This document shows positions 43,571 to 54,979 of a stretch of DNA of 64,000 nt, piece after piece. The DNA is from Berberis thunbergii (Eukaryota > Streptophyta > Magnoliopsida > Ranunculales > Berberidaceae): assembly GCA_003290165.1 (NCBI GenBank), contig QNQO01005814.1, positions 53,578 through 117,577 of the forward strand, read 5' to 3'. A program made the translations under genes and the position numbers. The notes under the pieces were generated by a model that saw nothing but the letters and a program-made list of their open reading frames with translations, did no database searches and was not told the origin of the DNA. Position 1 is the first letter of the stretch. Each line of letters starts with the position of its first letter.

Positions 43571-45095
43571 TCTGTGTGCTTTATTGATTAATAAAAAGAA
43601 ATGAAGAAGGCTAGACTACCAAACCTTCCTAGATATCAACCTTTGCCTGCGAGTCTGCGACTTGGGTTGTTTTTTGGATAGATCAGATGGGAAATAGGTG
43701 TTTCGATTTTTGTTCAAAAAATTTGAACTGAAGTTTGTTTTCAAAATGTCGGAATTGGAAATTTTCGAAATGTCACTTTTTGAAATTTTGAAGGTTTTTT
43801 GGGAAAAAATGGAATTGAATTTGCAGAAAATGAGGCTAGAGTCAATAAAATTTTTGAAATTCCACTTTTCAATTAAATTTGGAACTTTTTTGAAAAAAAA
43901 TTTGAATTTGCATTTCCAATTCTGAAATTCAGCATATAATAACTTAGTTCTAGTTAAAATTTTCAAAAAATTAGGAATTTCACATTTTACAAACTTTCGT
44001 TAACAATTTTGTAATTTTCATATAATAATTTTGATTTGTTTATTTTTAATATAGAATACGTCCACATGTAAAAAAAATGATTTAATAAAATCTCAAAAAA
44101 AAAAAGACAAACTTTATTGCGCATGTTGGGGCTCATAATGTATGTGATCTTTTATTGGTATGATTAGCAGAAACATATAATTATAGCTTATAAACTATAA
44201 AACATAATTAAAACTTATAAACTATAAAACATGATCTTATTATATTTATGATAAATGCAAACATATACTTGTAATTTTGATATATAATCCTATTTTATTA
44301 ATAGGATAAATGAAATTATATAGTTTTAACTCACAACATAATATATGATTATGACATCTTATTTATTTAAGAAAATTTTGAAACAAATAGGAAAGTTGGA
44401 TTCAAATACTTTGGAATATAATATTTGGAATATTTTCGGAAACTTTCGGATCGGAAAACTTTCAGCAAGTTTCAAAAATTTTCGGATCGGAATCAGATGT
44501 TTCAAACAAATTCCAGCTCCATTCCAAAAAAATTCGTAATTGTCGGAAATCAGATAATTTGGAATCGGATTTTTTTATAGAAAATTGTTGGTTCAGAATT
44601 GATCGGAATCGGATTTTCCAATCCAACTTGTGCCCTCCCTGCAAGTGTGCAACACATTCTCAAGTACTACCTCATTCTTTCAATGGACTTCTTCAATTTC
44701 TTTGAATGACCAATAACATGCTGCTATCTAGAAAGATGCAGTTTTACACACCTATATAATTATCACATGATTGTTGGATTTGGAAAAAAGAACAAAAGTT
44801 ACTTAAAGAATGATGCCAATCTGAGCTTTACTCATAGGTTCTGTTGGAGATCTTGAATGCGCTAAATTCTTGTTTGTGCTCCTATGCAGTGCTTTTTAGT
44901 TAAAATATAGTTTCACTGAATCATGTGATTTCCTGTAGTTTTGGAAATATATACCACTGTGCCTAATCATTAGATTCTTGTTTGTGCTCCAATGACAATT
45001 TTGTAGTGCTTTCTAATTAGCAAAATAGTTTAAGTGAATCATGCACTTTCCTGTAGTTTTGGAAGTATATGTTTTGAATATCATGTCTTTAACAG
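43571..45095. other. AT-rich remainder of ABC1K intron 3
   Basis: No gene. The interval 43690-43930 and 44390-44640 is full of GGAAATTTT and TTCGGATCGGAA motifs; the right part ends GATTTTCCAATCCAACTTGTGCCCTCCCT (described, partly like a hAT end), but no matching left end was found. Confidence 0.4.
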
Positions 45096-45269
45096 GAACT
45101 AGAAGAGGCATTCAGTTTCTGGGGCACCCCTGAAGGTGATATAGTCCATCCTGCTGAATGCATGCACCAAGTTCTTGAGAAAGTTCGGCGTCATAAAGTC
45201 AATATTGATGGCAATGTTTGCACTGTAATGGTAACCACTCTGGTTCTTGAGGCATGGCTTGTTTCTTAA

Positions 45270-46801
45270 ATCCATATTCAGTGATTCCTTCTTGTTAATC
45301 TCTTCCTTAATTTTTTTCAGAAGTACTTTCAATTGATTTGATCTTTCCAGTCTAATAGTCGTCTATGTGACATGGATCAGAGCCATCAGGCTATCTACTA
45401 GACACTACTCATAATGATTTAATCCTATACAACACACTAAACCATAGGGGGGATGGAGGAGGGGTCCTATGAGGGCTGCGCCTTCCCCATAAGGCCCTAT
45501 CAATGGGGACTAAGCATTGATTTGTGATCCCTATTACATCTGCCTTTGCAATATTTTATACTTCGCCCCAAACCTGGGATTTCGTGCTCCAGCGGCTTCT
45601 CTTTTTATCTTTTTATCTGCCTTAACAGTGACAGAAGAAAGTGGAGTGGCATTTCTATATTTTAGCATCAACCCCTATTGATAAAAAAATGCTATCCAAT
45701 TTCTTGAGTAAAAGAAGAATTGACGGATGAAGGGAGGAACCTCCATTCCTTGTGTTTACTTTCATAACCTGCTATAGGGATAGGTAGTTGTAAGTACTCC
45801 GATATATCATCCATATCACGATTTGCATCCTAAAGTTAAGTGACTATATCATCAATTTCAGAGATATATCTGCTTATATCTTGTATTTGACCTATGTTGT
45901 TAAGGGCACGGCTAGGCGTGAAACCCCAAGGTCCACTTCTAGAGCCTTGGCGAGGTGCTGCCATGGCAAAGTCTTTTAAAGGGTAGAGATTTTTGTGTGA
46001 TAGTCCTTACCTTGACTAGTGTTGGCCCTGTGGCCTTTAGGCACTGGCTGAATGTAGTGCTTGAATGCGAAGATTGATTTCCTTAGAAAAAAGAAAAGAA
46101 ATTAGGAAGAGTTGTTCTTTCAAGGAGCGCTTGGAAAAGTGAGAATGCTGCAAGGAAGAGCTTAGAAATGGAGCAATGTTACCTTGCGTGCAAGAGCCTG
46201 ACTTCTATGTCAACCTTCATGCCCGCCTTTTGAGCCATAAAATTTTAGTTCGCTGACCTTGGTAGGTGCTTGCCATTTGTTGGCTCTGCTCCCAACATCT
46301 AATACTTATCAAAGGAGTATTTTTTTTTTTTTATCTCTTAACCCCTCCCACCCTAGATGTCGCCGGCAAGGTTCGACCTTGTGATCTAGTGATACCATTC
46401 GTCACTCTGGAGGATGTTTTGATAGATGGACTAAGATACAGTTTTCAAGCACGTACTTTTAACAAAACATATGGTTAAATTATATGGTCAAACTTAAGCA
46501 CTGCAACCTTGGATATTTGCGAGTTGCTTTGTTGGAGGTAACATTCAGACTTGGTATGCAACTTTAACTTGAAAAGAGTCTTAAAATGAAAGCAAGATCG
46601 AGTGGTGCCTCATATTGATTTCCTTGCAGCTATTCTCGGGTTCTGTACATCTTCTCTCCCACTGTTTCTTTAGGGCATGCCTTTGGGATCTAAGAATACA
46701 AATAAGCACATATGGGATGATATTTTCGAAAGGATGGAGGTAAGACTAGCAACTTGGAAACTAAAAAACTGGCAGACTTGCTCATATTAAACTGACCCTC
46801 A
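45270..46801. other. No gene recognised
   Basis: Only short open frames without domains. No long repeat seen. A short exon-like phrase near 46675-46740 could not be identified. Confidence 0.4.
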
Positions 46802-46815
46802 CTAGCATTTTGACA

Positions 46816-48203
46816 AGGATGCACGGACACGGCGACTCGGCGACACAGTCAACCTTATTTTTTAATATATTTTTTTGTAACTCATATGAACATAAAATTA
46901 TAAATAATAATAGTGAACAATACATACATATCAATAAAACATTCATTCATTCAAAATTTCAAATGCATCATAAAGTCAAGCTCAAGTCATACTCATAAAG
47001 CATAAGCATTTGAGAATGTAAAAACTCATTATTTGCAATATTGATTCACTGATTGAAATACTCATTCTTTGTTAAATGCTAATCTACTTTTTTTTTTTTA
47101 TTCTTTGTAGTTGAAGTACAAAAATCAACAGAAAAGAAAATCAGCACAATACTCATTGTTTTATTCCACTAGTGTTCGAAGAACACACATCCTCAAATAT
47201 CAGAGACACAGAGAGTCTCATATTCATGAAATCAGAATATGGAAGAAGTAGAAAAAACTTTGAGGATGTGTGTTCAATCAGACATGAATCAGAGCAGAAC
47301 AAAATTAGGATGTGTGTTGCAATATCAGCACAATACTCATTCAAAAAAGAAAAAAATCAAAGCAGAAAAGAAAATCAGAGAAGAAATTCGAGAAGAGAAT
47401 GATGCATAGACTGATAGAAGATCGCAGAAAAAAAAAACGAAAGAAGAAAGGTACCTAGTGAGGACGACATCGTCTCCTTCCTGCGAGCTCCCTCTCTCTA
47501 GCTCCGTCAAGCGACCACCCTCGATCTATCTCTCTGTCTCTAGCTCGATCTCTCTCTTCCCAGGTTTTGCATACACACCTACATCTCAGAAGAGTCTTGA
47601 TCGACAGTTTGGAAAAGATTTCCATAAGGATGTCCTCAGAAAGCAGAGAAAGGTCCATGGCACGAAGATCTCACCTTGAATTTGCAAGTTCTGAGGATGA
47701 AATGAAACTCAAGTAAAAGAGAAACTCTCTACCATAGGTTTGAAATCTCAATCGGTCGATCGAATGTGTGTGGCTCGATCTCTCTTTCCGTCTTTGACTC
47801 GATTTCTCACTGATGGTGATGCTGAGGACGACATCGATCTCTCCCTCTGTTGAAATTGATCAAACCCTCTCTGATGAAATCAATTTCTCTACCTCCGATC
47901 GAAATCGATCGAACACTCTCTATCAAAATCGATTGAACCCTCGAGTTAACTCCCTATCTATCTCTGTTCTCTCTGGTTTATCTGCTTTTCGATTAGGGTT
48001 TGTGGGAGGGAAGAACCGAATGATCGAAGAGGAGGAAAAAGGTTTATTTTCACCCGATTGTGTCCAAGCCGTGTCCAAATCAATCAACGAATTTTGATCG
48101 TTGACCACCTGTCCAATACGTGTCGGGCGGGTGTCGGATGCGAATCCGTGTTCGACACGTATTTGACGCGTGGTTCGAAAGTTTTTCGGAGAGTCGGTGC
48201 ATC
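46816..48203. mobile_element. Terminal-inverted-repeat element with a captured F-box fragment
   Basis: A 1388-bp insertion is bounded by a 14-bp direct repeat CTAGCATTTTGACA (46802-46815 and 48204-48217). The left end reads AGGATGCACGGACACGGCGA; the right end, reversed, reads GATGCACCGACTCTCCG, an inverted repeat of at least eight bases plus GACACG-rich subterminal sequence. The long duplication is unusual for hAT or CACTA elements and at the upper limit for MULEs. The interior contains a minus-strand F-box coding fragment and 5'-UTR-like CT-rich sequence. Confidence 0.65.
47560..47658 (-). pseudogene. F-box protein N-terminal fragment
   Basis: From an ATG at 47658 the minus strand reads MDLSLLSEDILMEIFSKLSI then KTLLRCRCVCKTW, a clear F-box motif (LP/SEDILxEIxSxLxxKxLLRCRCVCKxW). 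F-box proteins recruit substrates to SCF ubiquitin ligases. After the Trp codon the frame runs into GAGAGAGATCGAG low-complexity DNA, with no F-box-associated domain, so only the first 33 codons are kept. It lies inside the terminal-inverted-repeat element and is best read as a captured exon piece. Confidence 0.8.
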
Positions 48204-48217
48204 CTAGCATTTTGACA

Positions 48218-48928
48218 TGCATGTTTAGTTTTGCTCTCAATCCCAACTTCTGTAACTCTCAAGGTGGACATATCATATGAGATCTTTTATGGGTTCTCAG
48301 TCAATTACAAAATATTTCATAGTTATCATGGGATAAAGTATATCGCCCTAGAGCCAAGTTTGGGAATTTGATCAAGCAAGATCTTCAATACAATTTTCAT
48401 GGTAAATTATTAAGGAAGAATTATGGAGAAACTTATTGTCAATGGGATTGGGCAAAACAAATATGAGTGGATTGGGCTACTTGTTCTATGTCATATGGCT
48501 GCAGTATTTGGAAAACAATCACTTGTGGTATCAAGGTCTAGCGTCATACCTTCCGTCAAAGCTAATTCATGTGAGAAGATTCTCTTTGGCAGGATCATTG
48601 GCGTTGTGATTAGTGTTGTTAGACTCGTACAATTATTCTCAGGAATCGTACAAGTCGACTCGGTTTTGAGGTATATTGATTCAACTAATGTCTGTGACTC
48701 GTTTTTTTACATGAATCAGATCATTGAACCGACTCGAACGATTTGCAATTTCATTTCAGCTTTTAAATTTTGTCAAATTCAATTGGCATTTCAGAAGAGA
48801 CTAGAGGAGAGCAAGCGAATATGGAGTGAGGGGAAGAGATCTTGTACCTAATGGAGGAAGAGATTGAATTGATTGAAGAAATCGGGTCATCAATCTCTGC
48901 ACAAACCTGCTAAAGTAAACCCTATGAT
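48218..48928. other. Intergenic, with one unrecognised ORF
   Basis: A 142-codon plus-strand frame at 48423-48851 begins MEKLIVNGIGQNK. It has no recognisable domain and contains GACTCGTACAA-type repeats (48622-48735), so it is more likely chance open sequence in transposon-derived DNA than a gene. Confidence 0.35.
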
Positions 48929-49623
48929 CTATGAAGTTAAATTCATAATGGCCTAGGAGCGTTACAAGTTATAAAGGATTATATAAGAATATAACGGTAT
49001 ATAAAGGTCTATAATAAAATATATTTTTATACCCCTACTAAGTATTTATGATTTAATGTATTTATAAGGAAATCAAATGGAAACCGAGAGAATAAAAATA
49101 AAAGTTTCATCAAACTGTTTTTTTTGTGTATTAGTATGATCTTCAACCCCACACCAACTGATTTTATAAACCCATCTAATTGCCCATAAAACAAATCAGA
49201 GAGGTTTATAAATCCATCAAACATATCTTTTGTGTATTTTATAGATCCAAATTCTTCAAAACAATCCAAAATTTTGTCAAGGATTACCAAAAATGGGTGG
49301 GGAAGTAGAAAATAGAAATCGAGGTTCAAGGGAGGTTCCCGCATGAAGTCCGGAGGTTCAATCACACGGTCTTCGTCTTCTCCTTATTCCTTTAGTTTCT
49401 TCTTTGCTTAGATCTGAAAAAAGAAAAGGAAAATGAATCGTTTTTTTTTAATATATTTAACAAACTTTATAATGCTGTTACAAGTTATAATGTTTTATTC
49501 ATAACGGCTGCTATATGAACGATATATCGGTTGTCGTTACCACCTAGCTTTATATCTAACCTTTATATTTTTTACATTCGTTACACATTATAAATGAGTT
49601 ATAACTATTTTTTAACTGCAGAG
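48929..49623. mobile_element. MITE, CTATGCAGTTAAA family, copy 2
   Basis: 695 bp, flanked by a perfect 8-bp duplication CCTATGAT (48921-48928 and 49624-49631). Ends: left CTATGAAGTTAAATTCATAA, right (reverse complement) CTCTGCAGTTAAAAAATAG. The interior shares ATAACGG motifs and a TTTTATACCCCTACTAAGTA-type segment with the copy at 42647-43196. Confidence 0.82.
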
Positions 49624-49949
49624 CCTATGATTTGAGGATCAAAACTTTGAAGCAAGGACCGAGGAAGGAAAGAAAAACAGGTGAATCCATCATTGTGTAG
49701 GTCTGGTTGCAACTTGCAAGATCAGTTTCATTTGTAAGTTGTGTTGAGTTTGTAAAAAGCTGAAGTTTCTTCCTTACGAGTGGATAGGCTCCAATGTAAA
49801 AATTAAAACATAAAAGGGCTTTATATTAAAGCTAAGTCCATGGTGAAATAAATAAAAACAAAAACCAAAAAACTCGAAGTAAGCTTAATGTAGAGAGAAT
49901 TTATCTTCATTATTTTCTGTGAACCATTTTATTTTGGTCATGCTTTAAT

Positions 49950-50169
49950 CATAAAGGAAGCGGATGACGTTGATAGCTGATTAGCTGTTTGGAAAAGGAA
50001 ATATATTTCAAAGGCAGGAAGAGTCACTCTCATAAAAGCACATTGGCTAGAGTCCTAATATTCATGATGTCAATCACCATCATTCTGATCTCCATTGCTA
50101 ATGACATTGAGAAGATTTGCTAAAACGTTCTTTGAGGCCCGATGGGAACTCTAAAAGCTATCACCTTGT
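49950..50169 (+). mobile_element. L1-type LINE ORF2 fragment, part left of the MULE
   Basis: The plus strand reads LAVWKRKYISKAGRVTLIKA and, further on, a HLVNWK block, the region after the reverse transcriptase in plant L1 ORF2. The reading continues across the MULE: the first bases right of the MULE resume with KEFGGLGTRRVEQFNEAL. This shows that the MULE inserted into this LINE. Confidence 0.75.
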
Positions 50170-50178
50170 CAATTGGAA
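50170..50178 (+). repeat. Target site duplication of the 6.6-kb MULE, left
   Basis: CAATTGGAA, repeated exactly at 56743-56751. Confidence 0.93.
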
Positions 50179-50295
50179 GAGTAAAACTAGGGTGCACTGC
50201 TGTTTTACCTGGGATTTAGCCTGGATGGTGCTAGGCACATGCACCATCCACGCATGCCAGGCACATGGGATTAAAGGTGAGTAAAAAAAAAAAGA
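50179..50295 (+). repeat. Left terminal inverted repeat of the MULE
   Basis: Begins GAGTAAAACTAGGGTGCACT and runs through CACATGCACCATCCACGCAT to an A-rich stretch. Inverted match to 56626-56742; weaker similarity extends to about 50350 (CGACAGAGAA, ATAAACCCTAGAT). Confidence 0.88.
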
Positions 50296-50995
50296 ACCCA
50301 AATCGACAGAGAAGAAATTTTCTCTAGCAAACATTCTTCAATAAAACCCTAGATCTGTTAGATCTGTTTGTGTAATCAATCCAATCCAATCCAAGAAGAA
50401 CACAACACAAATGTATTTTTCTCCATTTTTTTCTCTCATTTTGATTTTGAAATGCTATCCCTTTCTTTCTGCGTGATTTTCACTTTGATTCAACAAAACC
50501 GAATCAATTTGATTTTGAAATGCTATCCCTAGTCGACAAATAGAAAAATAAAATGTTAAGTTAAATAAAAAATGATGAGTAGCTTGGAAATAAAATGAAA
50601 ATGATGTAAAACAACCAGTTTGGATGCTACTGTAAAAATGTCTTTTAACCTCAATGATTAGCAACTGTATTTATATTAAAATCCAAAATAATTAGCTAAT
50701 TTGGAAATTTGTGATTGTTAGCCTAGTAACATGTTAGGCTTTCCTGAGTGTTGTATGATTAGCAATTGTATTGTTAGCCTATATATATATGATTGTTAAC
50801 TTCAGTATAGTAGTATAGCCTTAAACTTAAACCCTTTTGGTTGAATGAATGTTAGCACAACATATAATATTAGCAAGCATGTGGTTTCCTGAAGTTGTTG
50901 TCTCTTTATTGAATTCTAGAGTTGTGTTAGGTCATATAGTTTCTAAAAAATAATTGTCCAGCATACGTGACAGAGATTTAATGGGGGTTTGCTTG

Positions 50996-51275
50996 TCTCG
51001 AATTTTTGGGCTGACGCATTAATTTTTGGGATTAAATGAATTTTTCAAATGTATTTTGGGCTGACGCATTAAATGAATTTTTCAAATACTCTAAAAAATG
51101 AATTTTGGGCTGACGCATTAAATAATTGTGTTATTTTTTGGGATTAAATGAGCAAAACTCTAAAAAATTATTTTTTGGGATTAAATGAGCAAATTTTTCA
51201 AATGCGTCAGCCCAAAATACTCTAAAAAATTGTGTTATGACGCATTAAATGAATTTTTCAAATGTAGTTTCAGGG
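50996..51275 (+). repeat. Scrambled mosaic repeats upstream of the transposase
   Basis: In 280 bases TTTTGGGCTGACGCATTAA occurs three times directly and once inverted (51203-51215), mixed with repeated GGGATTAAATGA, GAATTTTTCAAAT and ACTCTAAAAAAT pieces in varying order. The phrase AAATGTATTTTGGGCTGACG at 51047-51066 is identical to transposase coding sequence at 51942-51961. The zone ends with an acceptor-like TTTCAG just before the start codon. Confidence 0.8.
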
Positions 51276-53885
51276 ATGGATACATTAGAAAATAATGAAT
51301 GTATGGAAAATGAAGAATTTTTAGATGAGATAAAAGAGCCTTGCATAGGAATGGAATTTAACAATATTGAAGAGTTTCAGTCGTGTTATCATGATTATGG
51401 TAATAAAAAAGATTTCCAGTGAGAGTAAGGGCGACTGAAAAAGATGTGGATGGAAATTCTAGATATGTTATTCTTGCATGCGGTCGGACTGGGATTTCAA
51501 AAGTAAAGCAGAAAGTGTTATAAAATTGCGTCCCATGGGTAGATGTGGTTGTAAGGCTAAGATTAGAGGTCGTATACGCCCTGATGGAACAGTGAAAGTG
51601 ACAACATTAAGTGATGATCACAATCATGATTTGAGCCCTGAAAAATCGAGATATTATTCTAAAAATCGAATTATGAGCCAATATGTGAAGAAGAGACTTG
51701 AATATAATGATAGGGCGAGCATTAGGCCAAATAAGAGTTTTACTTCGTGTATAGTTGAAGCTGGTGGGAATGATAATATGACATTTTCCTAAAAAGATTG
51801 TTACAACTATGTGCATAAAATAAGCCAGTTGAGACTTGGTGAGGGGGATGCGTCGGCACTTCATAACTACTTTCAAAAGATGCAAGTCAACAATGCTGAA
51901 TTTTTCTATTTGATGAATTTGGATGAAACAGGGAGGTTAAGAAATGTATTTTGGGCTGACGCATGGAGTAGAACAGCTTACAAGGAGTTTGGTGATGCCA
52001 TTACTTTTGACACTACATACTTAACTAATAAGTACGAAATGCCATTTGCTCATTTTGTTGGGGTGAATCATCATAGTCAGTCAATACTTCTTGGATGTGG
52101 ATTGATCTGTAGTGAGACAGTAGAAGAGTTTGTTTGGCTTTTCAAATCTTGGCTCGTGTGTATGAATGATCGTGCTCCAGATGCTATAATCACTGATCAG
52201 GATAGAGCAATGAAGAGAGCCATAGAAATTGTGTTTCCCAACACACGCCATAGATGGTGCCTATGGCATATTATGAAAAAGTTGCCTGAAAAATTGTCGG
52301 GTTGCAATCAATATGAGGCTATAAAGTTTGCAATGCAACGAGCAGTTTATGATTCTCTGTCTCATGAAGAGTTTGAAGAATATTGGTATGGGTTCATTGA
52401 GAAATTTAACCTTCAAAATAATGATTGGTTGAGTGGATTATACAATGAAAGAATTCGTTGGGTACCAACATTTCAGAGGAATACTTTTTGGGCAGGAATG
52501 TCTTCAACACAAAGGAGTGAAAGTATGAATGCTTTCTTCGATGATTATGTAAATTCAACGACCACTCTAAAGCAATTTGTAGAACAATATGAGAATGCAC
52601 TACGAAGTAAGGTTCAAAAAGAAGTTGAAGAAGACTTTAAATCCTTTAACCGTTGGCTTCCTTGCATTACTCCGTACGAATTTGAGAAAAAATTTCAAGC
52701 TGCCTACACCACAAATAAATTTAAGGAGTTTCAAATAGAGATTGCAGGAATATTATGTTGTGCAGTTAATCATGTCAACGAGGTGGATGGATTTCAGGTT
52801 TATTATGTTTCGGAAGACAGGTTGATAGGAAGCGCATACAGATCAATCAATTTTAAGGTTTAGTTTAATAATGACGACTTCAATATTAAGTGCAACTATC
52901 AGTTGTTTGAGTTTAGGGGGATTTTATGCAAACATATTTTATCGGTATTAGCTCAAAAGAAGATTAATGTTTTACCAGACAAATTTATTATTCGAAGGTG
53001 GAGGAAAGATGTTAAGAGGTGTCATAAGAAGGTTAAAATTGTATATTCAGTTTGGGCAATGAAGCCTGAAAATGAACGGTTTGATGAGATGTGCAGTCTC
53101 TTTTATGAAATGGCTGACATAGCTTCCGAGGATCAAAATGAGACAAACAATGTTAAACAGTGGATACAAATGAAGCTTGGTGAACTAAAGATATCAAAAG
53201 GTGATGGTGATGTCAATGTTGAGCCAGAGGGGTTGTTCGAAGTTGGCGCTAAAAGTAGTGCTGAAATTCATAGTCCTACACATGTTCGTTGCAAAGGACG
53301 ACGTTCTACTTCGAGGATGCAATCTACAATGGAAAAAACCTGTAAAAAGAAGAAGAAGAAGAAGAAAGAAACACAAAAAGAGAATAATTTGGTAGGTTTA
53401 CTTGTTTGTTTTGCTTCAATGAATATATATATTTTTCAATTCAAGATAATATATTTTTAATTTGACATGTCATTTGTAGGGTTCTACCCAAGTTGGATTT
53501 GAAAGTTCACAATTTATGACACATCTTTCAGCTACGCAGGTTTGTCTTTAGTACAAAGATTATTCACTTTTGATTTGCCCCGCTATGATTGTTCACTATG
53601 ATTAACGTGTTTGTCGTTTTGAAGGGTGAAAGTATGAGGTCATATTATTCACAACCTAGTAGACTTGGTCAGGTTTACTCACTTATATCACAGGTACATA
53701 ATTTACCTGCTTATGATCATTTTAACAACCACATAAAGATTGTAAGCCTTAATCATTTATTTTTGCAGCGACCAACTTCAAGCAACGACATGGAGTCGTA
53801 CAGAGATTGTACAGATATTGCAAATGAATTCTCCAACCATGAAAGAGATCATTCAAACATAGTGTCAGACATATGGAAATGTTGA
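51276..53885 (+). pseudogene. FAR1/FHY3-related MULE transposase, disrupted
   Basis: The start MDTLENNECMENEEF follows an acceptor-like TTTCAG. Domains in order: FAR1 N-terminal zinc-finger DNA-binding region (GMEFNNIEEFQSCYHDYG, CGCKAKIRGRI, DDHNHDLSPE), the MULE DDE core (FDTTYLTNKYEMPFAHFVG, then IITDQDRAMKRA and RHRWCLWHI) and a SWIM finger (FEFRGILCKHIL). Three small 3' exons with good borders follow: 53480-53539, 53625-53672 and 53769-53885 (stop TGA). Lesions: one-base deletion near 51418, another frameshift near 51490, TAA at 51790-51792 and TAG at 52861-52863. The SWIM motif has Tyr in place of its second Cys (KCNYQLFEF). Active relatives cut and join the element ends. A Lys-rich tract near 53341-53375 may be a nuclear signal. 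This copy cannot make a full protein. Confidence 0.9.
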
Positions 53886-54930
53886 GGATCCAGTTCATGC
53901 AGTTTCATTGTTGCAAGTCATGAGTTTCATGTAATTTTCAGTGTTTCAGGGTGTAATGTCGGGTTTTCAGGGTGTAATTTCAGTAAGAGAGGGTGTAAAC
54001 TCGTATAACTTGGTATGTAATTTCCAGTGTTTTTTAGTTTTTCCAGTGTAAACTCTTAGAAAGCATCTTCATCAATTTTCATAAATTTACTGTCAGTGTT
54101 TACTGTCACAAATTTAGTTCACAAATTTAGTTCTAAGTGTTTACTGTCAAAAATTTATCAGAAATTTCATTACATATTTTACTGTCAGAAATTTCATTAC
54201 ATATTTTACTATCACAAATTTAGTTCAAATTTATCAGAAATTTCATCAGAAAATGTTATCAGAAATCTCAGTGTTTTTATCAGAAAATTTGATCAAAAAC
54301 TGCAGGAACTTTGTCTCTGTTTTCCATAGCAAATCTGATCAAAAACTGCAGGAACTCTGTCAGGAAGTGTTTTAGGAACTCTGTCAGGAACATAAACAAC
54401 ATAAGCAACATAAGCAAATCTCAGTGTCTCTGTCTTTGTTTTATCAGGAACATAGAAACATAGCACTTTATAAAAAATTCTCTGTTTTCTCTGATCATTT
54501 CAACTGCAGGAACTCTGTCTCTGTTTTCCATAAGCAACACATAAGCAACATTTCCATAGCACCATAAGAACATAACAACATTTCCTGATTTTTCAACATA
54601 AGAACATAGCAACACTGCAGTAAATCCATAAGGAATATTTCCTGATTTTTCAACATAAGAACATAGCACCATATCTGTTTCAACACCATATATGTTTCAA
54701 CATAAGAACATAGCACCACATAAGAACATAGAATGAACTTGCAGGAACTTGCAAGATCATTTCAACACCATATCTGTTTCTCTGATTTTTCAACACCATA
54801 GCACCACCATAGAAACATAGCAACACTGTTTTTTTATGCAACAACATAGCAACAACATAAGCAACATTGACTTATAAACAACATACAACAGCAACACACC
54901 ATAGAAATAACAAAACAAAATAATATATCA
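53886..54930 (+). repeat. Scrambled short-repeat zone, 3' of the transposase
   Basis: This kilobase is built from repeated short phrases: TTACTGTCAGAAATTTCATT, ATCAAAAACTGCAGGAACT, GGAACTCTGTC, AACATAAGAACATAGCA and CATAGCAACA, in changing order and without a fixed period. No gene is recognised. Confidence 0.75.
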
Positions 54931-54979
54931 TCCAAGATCTTAAAATTCATTTACCATCCAAAACAGATTCATTTACATC

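Larger units (their letters stand above)
37101..45269 (+). pseudogene. ABC1K atypical kinase (UbiB/COQ8/ADCK-like), four exons, disrupted
   Basis: Exons: 37101-37108 (ATGTCCAG), 37755-39098, 39894-40153, 45096-45269, all with GT-AG borders. Exon 2 begins RFIAFRNIKRV and carries the ABC1 hallmarks: KWGQ motif in AFIKWGQWAATRPDLFP, the Ala/Gly loop VASGSVAQVHRA and the lysine strand VAVKVRHPG. Exon 3 has HADMHPGNIL and the DFG-equivalent FLDVGMT. Exon 4 reads ELEEAFSFWGTPEGD to VTTLVLE and then stops at 45267, short of the usual C-terminus. Lesions in exon 2: frameshifts near 38040, 38090 and 38117, TAG at 38536-38538 where TAC (Tyr) is expected, and two extra T at 38590-38591. Family members act in quinone and lipid metabolism in mitochondria or plastids; the closest type appears to be Arabidopsis At1g61640/At1g11390 (recalled, unchecked). 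Sequencing error could mimic some shifts. Confidence 0.85.

Noticed and set aside
45300..46800. Missing C-terminal exons of the ABC1K gene
   Set aside because: I looked for the conserved LQTLL and SLSYTIEGLM end in all frames by eye and did not find it.
48423..48851. 142-codon plus-strand ORF as a new gene
   Set aside because: No domain or splice context; it contains repeated GACTCGTACAA-type words and lies between two transposons.
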